From positions 496,001 to 560,000 of the forward strand of contig CP091726.1 of NCBI GenBank assembly GCA_022009835.1: a stretch of 64,000 nt of DNA, written 5' to 3'. Position 1 is the stretch's first letter. Each line of letters starts with the position of its first letter. A model generated the notes under the pieces. That model saw only the letters and a program-made list of their open reading frames with translations. It was not told the origin of the DNA and did not search any database. Position numbers and translations under genes: made by a program. The stretch comes from Bacilli bacterium. GTDB taxonomy: Bacteria > Bacillota_I > Bacilli_A > RF39 > UBA660. Shown piece after piece: positions 29,849 through 39,462 of this stretch.

Positions 29849-30402
29849 ATGAAAAAAGCTAAAGTTATTGGAACAATTCTTGGGGTTATTTTATTTATTG
29901 CTTTAATAGCTGGTTTTACTTATGCTTATTTATTATCTAGAGTAGAGAAAACAGTTACTACTGGTTCTGGTAAGTTTAGTATTGATTATCAGATAGTACA
30001 AAAATATTACTTCTAGTAGTTTAAGCCCTTCTAGTAATAAGGATGAGGGATTACATGGTATTGTTAAAGCTAAATTAAGTGAGAATAGTGTAGCGGGTAA
30101 GTTTAATATTTATATTACTCCTAGTGTTATTGATGGTCTTAATTCTAATGCTTTAAAATATGAAGTTTATATTCATAATGGTGATCTTACTACTGGTACT
30201 AATGGTAATTTTAGTACTGCTACTAAAGATAAACCTCTTACTATTGTTGAAAATTATTATTTAACTAGTACTACTGATTATGTTACTTTTTGATATTTTT
30301 ATTTGGTTAGATAATAGTTTAATTACTAATAATATGATTGGTAAAAACTTTTTAAAAGCCACTATTAGTGCTGATAGTACTGCTATTACTGGTGAATTTT
30401 AA
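29849..30402 (+). CDS. Exported protein with SipW-cognate signal sequence (3)
   Basis: About 184 residues, ATG 29,849 after TAGGTGATTTGTT. Signal helix ends in GFTYAYLLS. Same overall design as its neighbour, including the IFIWLDNS segment near the end that is found in the first exported protein as LYLWIDGE. Breaks near 30,000 and 30,290. Likely partner subunits of a TasA-like fibre. Confidence 0.62.
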
Positions 30403-30428
30403 GATTACTTTTTGGTAATCTTTTTTTC
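30401..30428 (+). terminator. Terminator after the exported-protein pair
   Basis: AAGATTAC/GGTAATCTT stem with a TTTTTTT tail starting at the stop codon. Confidence 0.8.
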
Positions 30429-30521
30429 TTTTTATCAATTATTTGTTCGTATAGTGAAATCTTTATAAATGCTTATAAAATAAGACTTTATAAAGATAAT
30501 AAAAAAATAGTCAAAAAAATA

Positions 30522-30550
30522 TTGACTATGTAATAATATTAATATATAAT
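30522..30550 (+). promoter_or_regulatory. Promoter of the toxin mRNA
   Basis: TTGACT and TATAAT with a 17-bp spacer; predicted start near 30,557. Confidence 0.7.
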
Positions 30551-30617
30551 GATGTACGGTAATGCCAAAAGGGTTGTTCTCTCCTTTTTTAAGTAAAATT
30601 AAGGAAGGGGTGATCTT

Positions 30618-30713
30618 ATGTTAGAAAAACTTACTATAAAGGAGGTTTTGGCTAATGGAGCTTGTCCTAGCATTTGCTTGGATAACTTTAGTTACACTAT
30701 TTTTTATAAGTAG
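30618..30713 (+). CDS. Overlapping leader peptide of the type I toxin locus
   Basis: 31 residues (MLEKLTIKEVLANGACPSIC and 11 more) after AAGGAAGGGGTGAT. It overlaps the toxin frame by 59 bp and contains the toxin's own ribosome site. Its translation could govern access to the toxin start, like mok for hok; inferred. Confidence 0.4.
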   Translation: MLEKLTIKEVLANGACPSICLDNFSYTIFYK

Positions 30714-30732
30714 TAGTAACCATAGGAAATAA
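30655..30732 (+). CDS. Putative small hydrophobic type I toxin
   Basis: 25 residues: MELVLAFAWITLVTLFFISS then NHRK, a single membrane helix with a basic tail. An AAGGAGG ribosome site lies 9 bp upstream. Size, composition and the antisense promoter on the opposite strand match the Fst/TxpA/holin-like toxins of Bacillota. Such peptides insert in the membrane when overproduced. Confidence 0.55.
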   Translation: MELVLAFAWITLVTLFFISSSNHRK

Positions 30733-30835
30733 AAAGGGCACCCTCAGGGGGTGCTCCATCAATTAATTAATGGAGAGAACACCTTTTGAGAATAAGGCGT
30801 TACCCATTTTTATTATGGATAATTTTTCTCTTTCC
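30731..30835 (-). ncRNA. Candidate antisense antitoxin RNA
   Basis: A minus-strand transcript from the promoter at 30,842-30,870 would end at the hairpin GAGCACCC/GGGTGCCC (30,736-30,756) followed by TTTTTA. It covers the 3' part of the toxin mRNA. About 105 nt. Confidence 0.5.
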
Positions 30836-30841
30836 ATATAC

Positions 30842-30870
30842 ATTATAGTATATTTTTGAAAAAATATCAA
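30842..30870 (-). promoter_or_regulatory. Promoter of the antisense RNA
   Basis: Minus-strand TTGATA and TATAAT separated by 17 bp. Confidence 0.7.
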
Positions 30871-30941
30871 TATGGATATTGAAAAATAATACTATTTTAT
30901 GGTAAACTTAATTTGTAAGGTAAAGAGAGGAGGAACCCTTC

Positions 30942-31004
30942 ATGAATATAAGATTAATTCGAAATTATAAAAATGGGGGGGGTTGTTTATCTTACTATAA
31001 ATAA
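30942..31004 (+). CDS. Possible 20-residue leader ORF
   Basis: A short frame follows a strong GAGAGGAGGAAC ribosome site and ends before a terminator. It contains a run of eight G (Gly-Gly-Gly). Could be a leader peptide or the visible part of a small RNA gene; low certainty. Confidence 0.25.
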   Translation: MNIRLIRNYKNGGGCLSYYK

Positions 31005-31028
31005 AAACAAATATAGATAAAATAAATA

Positions 31029-31083
31029 AAGACTATGAAATAACTAATAGAAATATTAGTGATTTTTTTCATAGTCTTTTTGT
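31029..31083 (+). terminator. Long terminator hairpin
   Basis: AAAGACTATGAAA pairs perfectly with TTTCATAGTCTTT, with an inner ACTAATA/TATTAGT helix and a following TTTTT. It separates the small RNA/leader region from the surface-protein gene. Confidence 0.8.
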
Positions 31084-31098
31084 ATTGATGTAAGTTAT

Positions 31099-32893
31099 AT
31101 GGAAAAAGAAAAAGAAGTTTATGATAATTGGAGTATTAATTCTACTAATAACTTTAGTAGGAGCAGCAGGTACTTATGCTTGGTTTACTTGGAGTAGTGC
31201 TAATAATACTAATTTAACTATGTCAATTGGAGCATCTTCAGATGTAATATTTAAAAATGGTAATGATATAAGTACTAATAAATTGGCACCAGTATTTAAT
31301 TATACTGATGGAGAAAAAACTAGTTTTTACTATAACTAATAAAAAGCACTACTAGTTTTAGTTATAGAATATCATTAAATATTACTAGTATTGATAATGA
31401 ATTAAAGAATAAATCATTAAAGTATAAACTAGTATCAAATAACACTATTATAACTGAAGGAGACTTTAGTAATATCGAAAAATACTAATAAGTTATATGA
31501 AGGAGAATTATCTAAAGGTAATATTAGTTATATCTTTTATCTATATATCGATGGTAATGAAGAAAATGATCTTAATATGATAAATAAATCACTAGTTGGT
31601 ACAATAACAGTAGCAGAAGCAACTGCTACATATCAGTTAACTAATGAAGATGGAACATCTTATACACCATCATATTATGGTTTTGGAACAAAAGTAGTTA
31701 GATCAAGTGCACCCCTTAGTAAATTTAAAGAAGTAAGAGTAGATGGAGTAACTGTAGATGGTTCTAATTATACATTAACAGAAGGATCGACAATTGTTAC
31801 CTTTAAAGATTCTTATCTAAAAACATTAAGCGAAGGAGAACATATACTTAAAGTAATATCAGAAGATGGCTTTGCTTCAGGGAAAATAATAATTAAAATG
31901 CCTAGTGTTCAAATGATAACTAACTTATATACTAATGCTGCTAAATCAACAACCACAGTAAATAGTGTTACATATAATCTAGCATCATCAGTAGGACTAA
32001 TGAATGATAGAAAGGGTAGCATGTCTACTGGTATAGATGCCGGTAATATAAGATACTATGGAGCAAGTCCTAATAACTATATATACTTTAATTGTTCTGA
32101 TTATAAAAATCAAACATCAAGTACATGTGAAACATGGAGAATAATAGGAGTATTTAATGGTAATGTCAAGATAATGAGAGGTAGTCAGATTGGAACATAT
32201 TCATGGGATACAAGTGCAAGCGGTACAAACTCTGGCTGGGGAGTAAATGAATGGGCACAAGCTGATTTAATGAAACTATTAAATAGTGGATACGATAGTG
32301 AAAGTGTTGGAGGAAGCCTATACTGGAATGCTAAGAGTGGAACATGTTATAATGGACAAAACAATGCCAAAACATCGTGTAACTTTACAAGTACAGGATT
32401 AAAGAATGATACGACAAGAAATCTAATAGCAGAGACAACGTATTATACAAGAGGACATGATTCTTCGAGTATATATGTAGATGCAATGTATGATAAAGAG
32501 AGAGTAAGTGGAACAGTAATAACAGGAGTAACACCAACAAGGAAATTAACGTGGACAGGCAAATTAGCAATACCATATCCATCAGATTATGGCTATGCCG
32601 CGGACTTTAGTTTGTGTCAAAAACAATTAAATTCTTATAGTGATGCAGCATGTACATCAAATAACTGGATGAAGAGTATACTTACTAATAATGGTGCTAA
32701 TGTGGGATGGTTATTGACCTCGCACTCCGGCAATGTGTACCGCGCATGGGGTGTTGGTTCGCCGGGTGGTGTCGGCTACGATGGTTTTGCTTTCTTTGCG
32801 TCCGGGGTGGTGCCAGTCCTTTCTTTGAACTCTGAATTAAGTATCAGGTCAGGAACAGGTACAAGTTCTAATCCATATCAATTATCTGTTTAA
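31099..32893 (+). CDS. Large surface protein with C-terminal lectin-like domain
   Basis: About 598 residues. ATG 31,099; basic N-terminus and a membrane helix ending in GTYAWFTW, again SipW-cognate-like. Breaks near 31,115, 31,335 and 31,480; from 31,577 the frame is clean for 438 residues. The C-terminal half (31,920-32,893) has Cys pairs, many aromatic residues and the terminal pattern WLLTS...GVVPVLSLNSE, then GTGTSSNPYQL, seen at the end of many gut-Bacillota surface proteins with a C-type-lectin/formylglycine-enzyme-like fold. The segment 32,701-32,830 differs sharply in composition and is treated separately. No sortase signal seen. Confidence 0.6.
32701..32830 (+). other. Candidate DGR variable region
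   Basis: About 130 bp near the 3' end of the surface-protein gene where GC content rises well above the flanks (tracts such as CCGCGCATGG and GCGTCCGGGG). A series of codons end in C or T with variable first two bases (CAC, TAC, CGC, GGT, GGC, GAT, TTT, GCT, TTC), the pattern left when AAY codons of a template repeat are mutated at A. Position within a lectin-like C-terminus fits. No template repeat or reverse transcriptase is seen in the window. Confidence 0.45.
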
Positions 32894-32918
32894 GAAGGTA
32901 CGAGAGTATCTTCTTTTA
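32892..32918 (+). terminator. Terminator of the surface-protein gene
   Basis: 10-bp stem AAGAAGGTAC/GTATCTTCTT with a GAGA tetraloop, overlapping the stop codon, then TTT. Confidence 0.75.
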
Positions 32919-32943
32919 ATGGAGAAAAGTAGTAGTTAGAAAG

Positions 32944-32962
32944 TATTCACTGTGAATATAAT
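32944..32962 (+). promoter_or_regulatory. Palindromic operator-like site overlapping a -10
   Basis: TATTCAC-T-GTGAATA (32,944-32,958) is a perfect palindrome whose right arm runs into TATAAT (32,957-32,962). A near copy lies at 45,617-45,636 upstream of hrcA. Confidence 0.4.
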
Positions 32963-33029
32963 ATTTTATGATTGTTCATATATAGACTAGAATAGGCTAT
33001 ATATGATAAGATAAGATGATAAGCTTATC

Positions 33030-34119
33030 TTGAAAAGAAGTAAACTTATAGTTTATTTTCTTTTCTTTTTATTATTTATATGTTACAATTATTATGGTGA
33101 TAGTATGAATAAAGTGAGTATATCTTCTATTAAGGGATATGATGATATAAATAGTATTGATAAGGATACTAAATATATTAATATAGTTATAGATAAAAAA
33201 ATAATAATGATATAGTTAATTATTTTTTTAAATAATGGTAGAGAATATACTTATTCAGATATTATTAATGATAAGAATGGTTTTTATATATACTAGTTAT
33301 GATATGTTTAAAGTAGGAGAGGAATGTATTGATAATATTATTAAGAAAATGCCTAGTAATTTGAGTGATTTAGAGAGAGTTAGGTATTTATATATTTCTT
33401 TAGGTAAGTTAGTAGGATATGATATTAATTTGGTTAATGATAAGAATGAAGTTATATCTTTTATGATGGTTGGTTATTTAAATAATATATGGAGTTCTTT
33501 ATATTATAAGAAGGTTACTAATTTATCTATAGTTAACTTATTTGTTTATTTATGTAGTAAGATTAATATTAAATGTGATATTGTTAGTAATAGTATTAGT
33601 GGTAATCTTGCTAATAAGGTTTATATTGGTAATTCTTTTTTTAGTAGTGGATTTATTTAAGGATTTAGCTAATATTAAGGGTAATTTTATGACTGAATAT
33701 TTTGATAAGTATAATAGCGATAAGGATATGGATAAGAGAGTTTTATATATTATTGATAATTATAGTGATTATTATTTAGATAAGAGTTTTAGTAATATTA
33801 GTAAAGATGGAGATTTTTCTTTGGAATATTCTTAATATTACTTTTGGATATATTAGATATTAATAGTATTAATTCTTATGAGTTATTGGGTATTTATAAA
33901 AAAAGATATTTAGTAAGTATTTTTAGTGATTGTAATATTAGTATTAGTAATTTTTATTTGAATAATGAGTATAGAGAACATTTTATGGTATTTAGTTATA
34001 ATGACTGCTATTATAGTTATAATTATTCTAGAGGATGTTTTATTAGAGTTGATTATAATTATTTAGTAGATAATATTAAATGTAATAAGATTGGTTTATA
34101 TATGAATGAGAATTTTTAA
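33030..34119 (+). CDS. Hypothetical exported protein, frame-broken
   Basis: About 360 residues from a TTG at 33,030; the palindrome GATAAGCTTATC lies just before it and the ribosome site is poor. An N-terminal membrane helix (LIVYFLFFLLFICYNYYG) is followed by a Tyr/Ser/Asn/Asp-rich protein. The middle (ERVRYLYISLGKLVGYD, then LCSKINIKCDIVSNSI and a FFVVDLFKDLANIK piece) faintly recalls transglutaminase-like domains, but the catalytic His is not evident, so no function is assigned. Breaks near 33,210, 33,285, 33,640 and 33,835. Confidence 0.4.
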
Positions 34120-34140
34120 TTTGAGAGAGAGAGGTGCTTT

Positions 34141-35078
34141 ATGATAGTTATTATTTTTATTATTGCTTGTGATGCTTGCTATTTTGTCTATTCTAGAAGT
34201 TTCTTTTTTTCTAGTCTTAATATTATTAGAATTAAGAGATTAGCAGAGTCAGGGAATAAGGCTGCAAAAGTGGTATATATGTTATATTCTAAATATTCAG
34301 AAACATTAACTACAATACTTGTTATTAATTGTGTATGTAGTGTACTTGTTAGTTCTTTAACTACTTATTATTTTTTTCTAATTTGTATGGTGATAAGTTT
34401 ATTCCTCTTATTACAATTATTCTTACAATTGTTATTTTAGTGTTTACAGAAATTACTCCTAAAATTATTGGAAGAGAATATGCAGAGGATTTTGCTTTAA
34501 AACTTTGTAATATATTAAAAGGTATGGTTAGTGTTCTTACTCCTATTACGAAGATTATTGGTAAGTTTGAGAAGAAGGTTAAGAATAATCATAGGGTTAC
34601 TGCAACAAAAGATGAACTTGTTGAAATTGTTAAGACAATTAAGGAAGAAGGGGTTATTGAGGAAAAGGAAAGTATTTTTATTCAGAATGCTGTTCTTCTT
34701 AAGAAACTTAAGGTTAGTAATGTTATGGTAGGTAGAGAGGATGTTTCTTTTTTATATGATACTGATTCTTCTGAGAAAGTTAAAAATTGTATATTTAGGG
34801 ATAAACATGATAGGATTCCTATTATTAGTAAAGATGGTAAGGTAATGGGTATTTTGTATGAGGTTGATTTACTTGATGAGATTTTGCATAATCGTTCTAT
34901 TAGTATTAAGAGAAATATGAAGGCTCCAGTTACGGTTAGTAAGACTACTAATTTGGCTAGTTGTCTTGAGATTTTAGAGTCAGCTAGAGCACATATGGCT
35001 ATTGTTACAGATAGAGAAAATAATTTTCTTGGTATTATTACAATGGAAGATATTATTACAGAACTTATGAAATCGTAG
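34141..35078 (+). CDS. CorC/HlyC-like membrane protein (DUF21 plus CBS pair)
   Basis: About 312 residues. ATG at 34,141 with AGAGAGGTGC. DUF21 membrane domain (three or four helices, FTEITPKIIGREYAE) then two CBS domains (VMVGREDVSFLYDTDSS, ending FLGIITMEDIITEL). Family members act in Mg2+/Co2+ homeostasis and adenosine-nucleotide sensing at the membrane. The transporter-associated C-terminal domain is missing, a short form. Breaks near 34,160 and 34,378. Confidence 0.75.
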
Positions 35079-35094
35079 TTTAGTTTATTTGATA

Positions 35095-35127
35095 AGAGAA
35101 GAACATAGACTTCTTTTTCTTTTTTTA
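35095..35127 (+). terminator. Terminator after the CorC-like gene
   Basis: AGAAG/CTTCT stem with a T-rich tail; a -10-like TTATACT follows for the next gene. Confidence 0.55.
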
Positions 35128-35152
35128 TGTTATACTTGTTTTTGTGATGTGT

Positions 35153-36356
35153 ATGATAGTTAAAATTGATAAGTTATCTCATGATTTGAGAGGTATTACT
35201 AAAATAGATAATAAAATTACTTTTTATTCCTAAAAACTTTACCAGAAGAGGTTGTTAATATTAGAATTACTAAACAAAAAGGAAAAAATTTAATGAGGGG
35301 TGTTTAACTACTATTATTGAGGAGAGTAAGGATAGAGTTAAGTATATTTGTCCTTATTATGATATTTGTGGCGGTTGTGATACGGGACATATTTTATATA
35401 GTAAAAGTATTATGTATAAAAAAAATATGGTAGTGGATATTTTTAAGAGATATTGTGATATGGATGTCGATATGGATATTGTTTATGATGATGATAATAT
35501 TTATAATTATCGTAATAAGATTACTTTGAGGGTTAATGATGGTAAACTAGCTTTAGTAGGAGAATCTTTAGTTAATATTGACTACTGCTACTTAGTAAAT
35601 GATAATATTAATAAGGTTATTGGTATTCTTAATGGTATTTGTTTAGATGGTATAGATGAGGTTATTATTAGGGGTACTGATGAAATTATGGTTATTATTA
35701 AAGGTAATATTGATAATGATAAGTTAATTCAGATGCTTAAAGATAATGTTAGTTCTATCTTTATTAATGGTGTAAAGGTATTTGGTAATGACTATGTAAT
35801 TATTAATGTTGGTAATTATAGATATGCTGTATATCCTGATTCTTTCTTTCAGGTTAATACAAAGATGATTAGTAGGTTATATGATAAGGTATTGGAATTT
35901 GCTGGTAAAGGGGATAAGTTACTTGATTTATATTGTGGTGCTGGAACAATTGGTATTTATTTAGCGAATAACTTTAATAGTGTTAGGGGTATTGAACAGA
36001 ATGAATTCGCTATTAAAGGGGCCAATTTAAATAAGGGTATTAATGATATTAAGAATATTTCTTTTGTTTGTGAGAAGGCTAGTGATATTAATGAAATAGT
36101 AGAAGATGTAGTGGTAGTTGATCCTCCGAGAAGTGGTCTTGATAGTACTACTATTAAAAGAATATTGGATAGTAGGATTGAAAGACTTATATATGTAAGT
36201 TGTAATCCAATTACTTTGGCTAGAGATATTAATATTCTTAAGGATAAATATAATTTAGTTAGTATATCTTTATTTGATATGTTTCCTAATACTAGTCATG
36301 CAGAGTGTGTGTGCTTGTTAATAAATAATACGATTTTTATAAATGGTTATTTTTGA
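35153..36356 (+). CDS. 23S rRNA (uracil-5-)-methyltransferase, RlmCD/TrmA family
   Basis: About 400 residues. Fe-S motif CPYYDICGGC near residue 70, the DSFFQVN segment, SAM-binding LLDLYCGAGTIGIYLA, catalytic VVVDPPRSGLD and SCNPITLARD: every landmark of the TrmA/RlmD fold is present. Methylates C5 of uridine in rRNA (or tRNA). The start is ATG 35,153 (MIVKIDKLSHDLRG); an ATG two codons earlier is possible. Breaks near 35,228 and 35,285. The N-terminal TRAM domain is short, as expected for low-GC types. Confidence 0.85.
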
Positions 36357-36369
36357 TAGGAGGATGTAT

Positions 36370-37002
36370 ATGAAAAAAAGTATTTGAAATGGATTATTCT
36401 TTTGTTTATGTATATTTATATTTGCAATATTTACTTATAAAATTGTTACTGATAAGGTTATTTATGTTGATTATTTATATGATTTTTATAAGTGATAATA
36501 TTATTAATGATAAACTTACTAGTATTATTAAAGTTATTACTAATTTATCTTCGGTTATATTTATTATTGTTATTGCTACTATAGCTATTATTTTTTTATT
36601 AGGAATAAGAGAATTAAGTTATTACTAGCTAGTAATTTAATTGGTATTACTATTATTAATAATTTATTAAAGGTTATTGTTGCTAGAGATAGACCTAATA
36701 TTAATAGATTGGTTGATGAGAATGGTTATAGTTTTCCATCAGGGCATTCGATTACTAGTATGGTATTTTATGGTTATTTGATTTATTTGATATATAGATA
36801 TGTTGATAATAAGAATATTAAGGTTAGTTTGATTATATTTTTATCTTTATTAATTTTGATGATTGGGTTTAGTAGAATATATTTAGGGGTTCATTATACT
36901 AGTGATGTTATGGGTGGTTTTTTACTTGGTGTTGTTTATTTAATTGTATTTATTTCTAGTACGAAGAAGTATTTAGATAATGGTATGGACTTTACAAAGT
37001 AG
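36370..37002 (+). CDS. PAP2-family membrane phosphatase
   Basis: About 210 residues, ATG 36,370 after TAGGAGGATGT. All three PAP2 motifs are intact: KVIVARDRP, SFPSGHS and SRIYLGVHYTSDV, set among six membrane helices. Candidate undecaprenyl-pyrophosphate or phosphatidylglycerol-phosphate phosphatase. Breaks near 36,380, 36,480 and 36,625. Confidence 0.82.
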
Positions 37003-37055
37003 TTTTTTTCTGATATAATTACTTAGGTCTTTTACTTTATGAGAGGAGGATTATT

Positions 37056-38713
37056 TTGAGTAAAATTAGAATGTTTTCACTAGGTGGTTTAGATGAAAAT
37101 GGTAAAAATATGTTTGTTATAGAAGTTGATAAAAATATATTTGTTTTTGAAGCAGGTCTTAAATATGGAGATGAACTTACTTTAGGTATAGATTATATTA
37201 TACCAAATATTAGTTATTTAAAAGAAAATAAAAAAAGAATAAAGGGGATATTTTTAACTCATGGTCATGATGAAAATGTGGGAGCTTTATCTGATATTGT
37301 GTCTGATTTGGGTAATCCACATATTTATGGTTCTAAATATACTTTAGAGGTTGTTAAGAGAGAGTTTGAAACTTGTAATATTAATTATAAAAATTTTAAA
37401 GAAATTAAAAGCTTATGTTCCAATAGAGGTTGGAGGTATTAAGATATTTCCTGTTAATTTATCACATAGTACTCCTGATAACTTTGGATATGCTATGTAT
37501 ACTAAAGATGGTGTTATTTTTTATGCTGCTGATTATGTTATTGATTCACTTATGAAAGGGACATATAAAACGGATATTGGTAAACTTGCTTATATTGGTA
37601 AGCAGAATGTTTTGTGTCTTCTTACGGAGTCAGTTTATGCTGGTAATTCGGGATTTACTTCTCCTAGACATAGAATTGCTCCGCTTATTAGGGAAACACT
37701 TAATAATAGTGATGGTAGAATTATTTTTAATGTATTAGATTCTCATTTATATCGTATTCAAGAATTATTTACTGAGGTAGAAAGAACTAATAGAAAGATT
37801 GTTATAATGGGTAAAAGACTTAAGAGAATAATTGATTTTTGCTATTCAAAAATCATTATTTGACTCTTTCTAAGGATATTATTGGTGATTTATCTAATAT
37901 TAATGATAAGAATGTTGTTATATTAAATGCTAATGAGAAGGAAAAAAACCTTATTATAATATTTTTAAGAATTGTTAATGGTTATGATAAGTTTATTAAA
38001 TTGAATGATGATGATACGGTCTTTTTAGCAATTCCTATTTATGATAATAGGGAAAAGACCTTCTACAGCTTACTTGATGATATTGCTAAAAACAGGGGCT
38101 AATGTTGTTTATTTATCTTCGAAGAATTATTTATCACATCATGCTTCTAATGAAGATTTAATGACAATGATTAATTTGATGAATCCAAAGTATTATTTTC
38201 CAATTAGGGGAGAATATAAAAATCAGGTTATGAATGCTGAAGTAGCAGAGATGGTTGGTATTCCTAAGGAAAATATTATTCTTAAAGAGAATGGCGATGT
38301 TGTATCATTTAAGAATGGTGTTTTTGGAGAATAAATTTGAAAAAGTTACTAGTGGTTCTATTCTTATTGATGGTACTATTGGTGATGATATTGGAGAAGT
38401 TGTTTTAAAGGATCGTGAAATGCTTAGTGATAATGGTATTATGATTATTTCAGTTACTTTAAATAAACAAACTAAAAAGATAATGGCAGGTCCTGAGATT
38501 CTTACGAGGGGATTTGTTTATGTTAGGGATTCTTATGAACTTCTTAATGAAATTAAAAAGATATCTGAAAAGATTATTCTAGATAATACTAATGGTATGA
38601 AATATATTGAATATAATAAAATTAAGAATACTATTAGAGATGAATTATCAAAATATTTAATTAGTCAGACTGGTAATAAGCCGATGATTATTACAGTTAT
38701 TCAAGAAATATAG
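37056..38713 (+). CDS. RNase J-family protein with degenerate active site (RNase J2-like)
   Basis: About 553 residues from a TTG (37,056) after GAGAGGAGG. Fold and domain order are RNase J: MFSLGGLDENGKNMFVIEVD, beta-CASP middle, C-terminal domain ending ELSKYLISQTGNKPMIITVIQE. Metal-binding motifs are altered: LTHGHDENVGAL in place of HGHxDHxGG, AADYVID for TGDFKxD, HHASNEDL for HASGH, IRGEYK for VHGEYR. These are changes in clean sequence, as in RNase J2 subunits with little catalysis. Breaks near 37,418, 37,850, 38,085 and 38,333. It probably partners an active RNase J1. Confidence 0.8.
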
Positions 38714-38724
38714 GATAATTTTAG

Positions 38725-38768
38725 AGAAAAAACTAAAAAACTATTTCATTTTTAGTTTTTTTTTTGTT
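38725..38768 (+). terminator. Terminator of the RNase J gene
   Basis: AAAAACTA/TAGTTTTT stem plus a run of ten T. Confidence 0.75.
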
Positions 38769-38773
38769 ATAAT
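38765..38773 (+). promoter_or_regulatory. Extended -10 promoter of the lipoprotein operon
   Basis: TG-T-TATAAT directly at the end of the terminator, 22 bp before the ATG at 38,795. Confidence 0.55.
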
Positions 38774-38794
38774 GTAGAAGAGGTATAATATGAT

Positions 38795-39445
38795 ATGAAG
38801 AAAAAAAGTGTTTTTACTAATTATGGTATTACTTTTTATGTATTGGATGTACTAGGATAGATAATAATTATAATGATATTATAGATAGTGTTACTAAAAA
38901 TAATAGTAATATTTATAATACGACTGCTTTAGGTTATAAGTATTATTTACCTTTAGGGATAAGTAAGGTATATGATAAAGATTATAATCAGAAGTTTAAA
39001 ATTAATAATACATATATGTATTTATATGTGGATATTGTTAGTTATTATTATAAAAACAATTTAAATCTAGATGATAATGATAGTAATAATAGTTATTTTT
39101 TTATACGAGAATTAATAGTAGTGATAATAAGACTGGATATGTTAAAATAACTAAAGATGATGATAAGTATTTTATTAAAGTTGTTTATAATTATGCTAAA
39201 ATAGAAGCTTATGTTCATGAGTGGGAAATATCGGATGTATTATCTTATGCTATGATTATATTAGATAGTATTAATTATAATGATAAATTAGTAGAGAGTA
39301 TTATTCTCGAAGAACTTTATTCTAGTTCATTTAAAGAATATAAGATTAAAAAAAGCCAGAAGATGCTGAAAGTAAATTTTCAGAATATTTAAGTGAATAT
39401 GTTGGAGAAGAGGAAGCAAAGATTCCTGATTTACCAGAATATTAA
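38795..39445 (+). CDS. Putative lipoprotein, unrecognised family
   Basis: About 215 residues. Once the T run near 38,810-38,850 is corrected, the N-terminus gives a hydrophobic helix ending LCIGC, a good lipobox. The body is rich in Asn, Asp and Tyr with a Tyr-rich KYYLPLGISKVYDKDYNQKF segment and a final Glu-rich tail. Breaks near 38,812, 38,848, 39,105 and 39,350. It leads an operon with four further cell-envelope genes (39,463-41,196). Confidence 0.5.
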
Positions 39446-39462
39446 AAAAAGGAGCGAACTAT

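Noticed and set aside
33030..34119. Transglutaminase-like protease
   Set aside because: Only a faint pattern around one Cys; the catalytic His-Asp context is not visible, so no function was assigned.
32893..35000. DGR reverse transcriptase near the variable-region candidate
   Set aside because: No frame near 32.7 kb or elsewhere in the window shows a YxDD-type reverse transcriptase motif.
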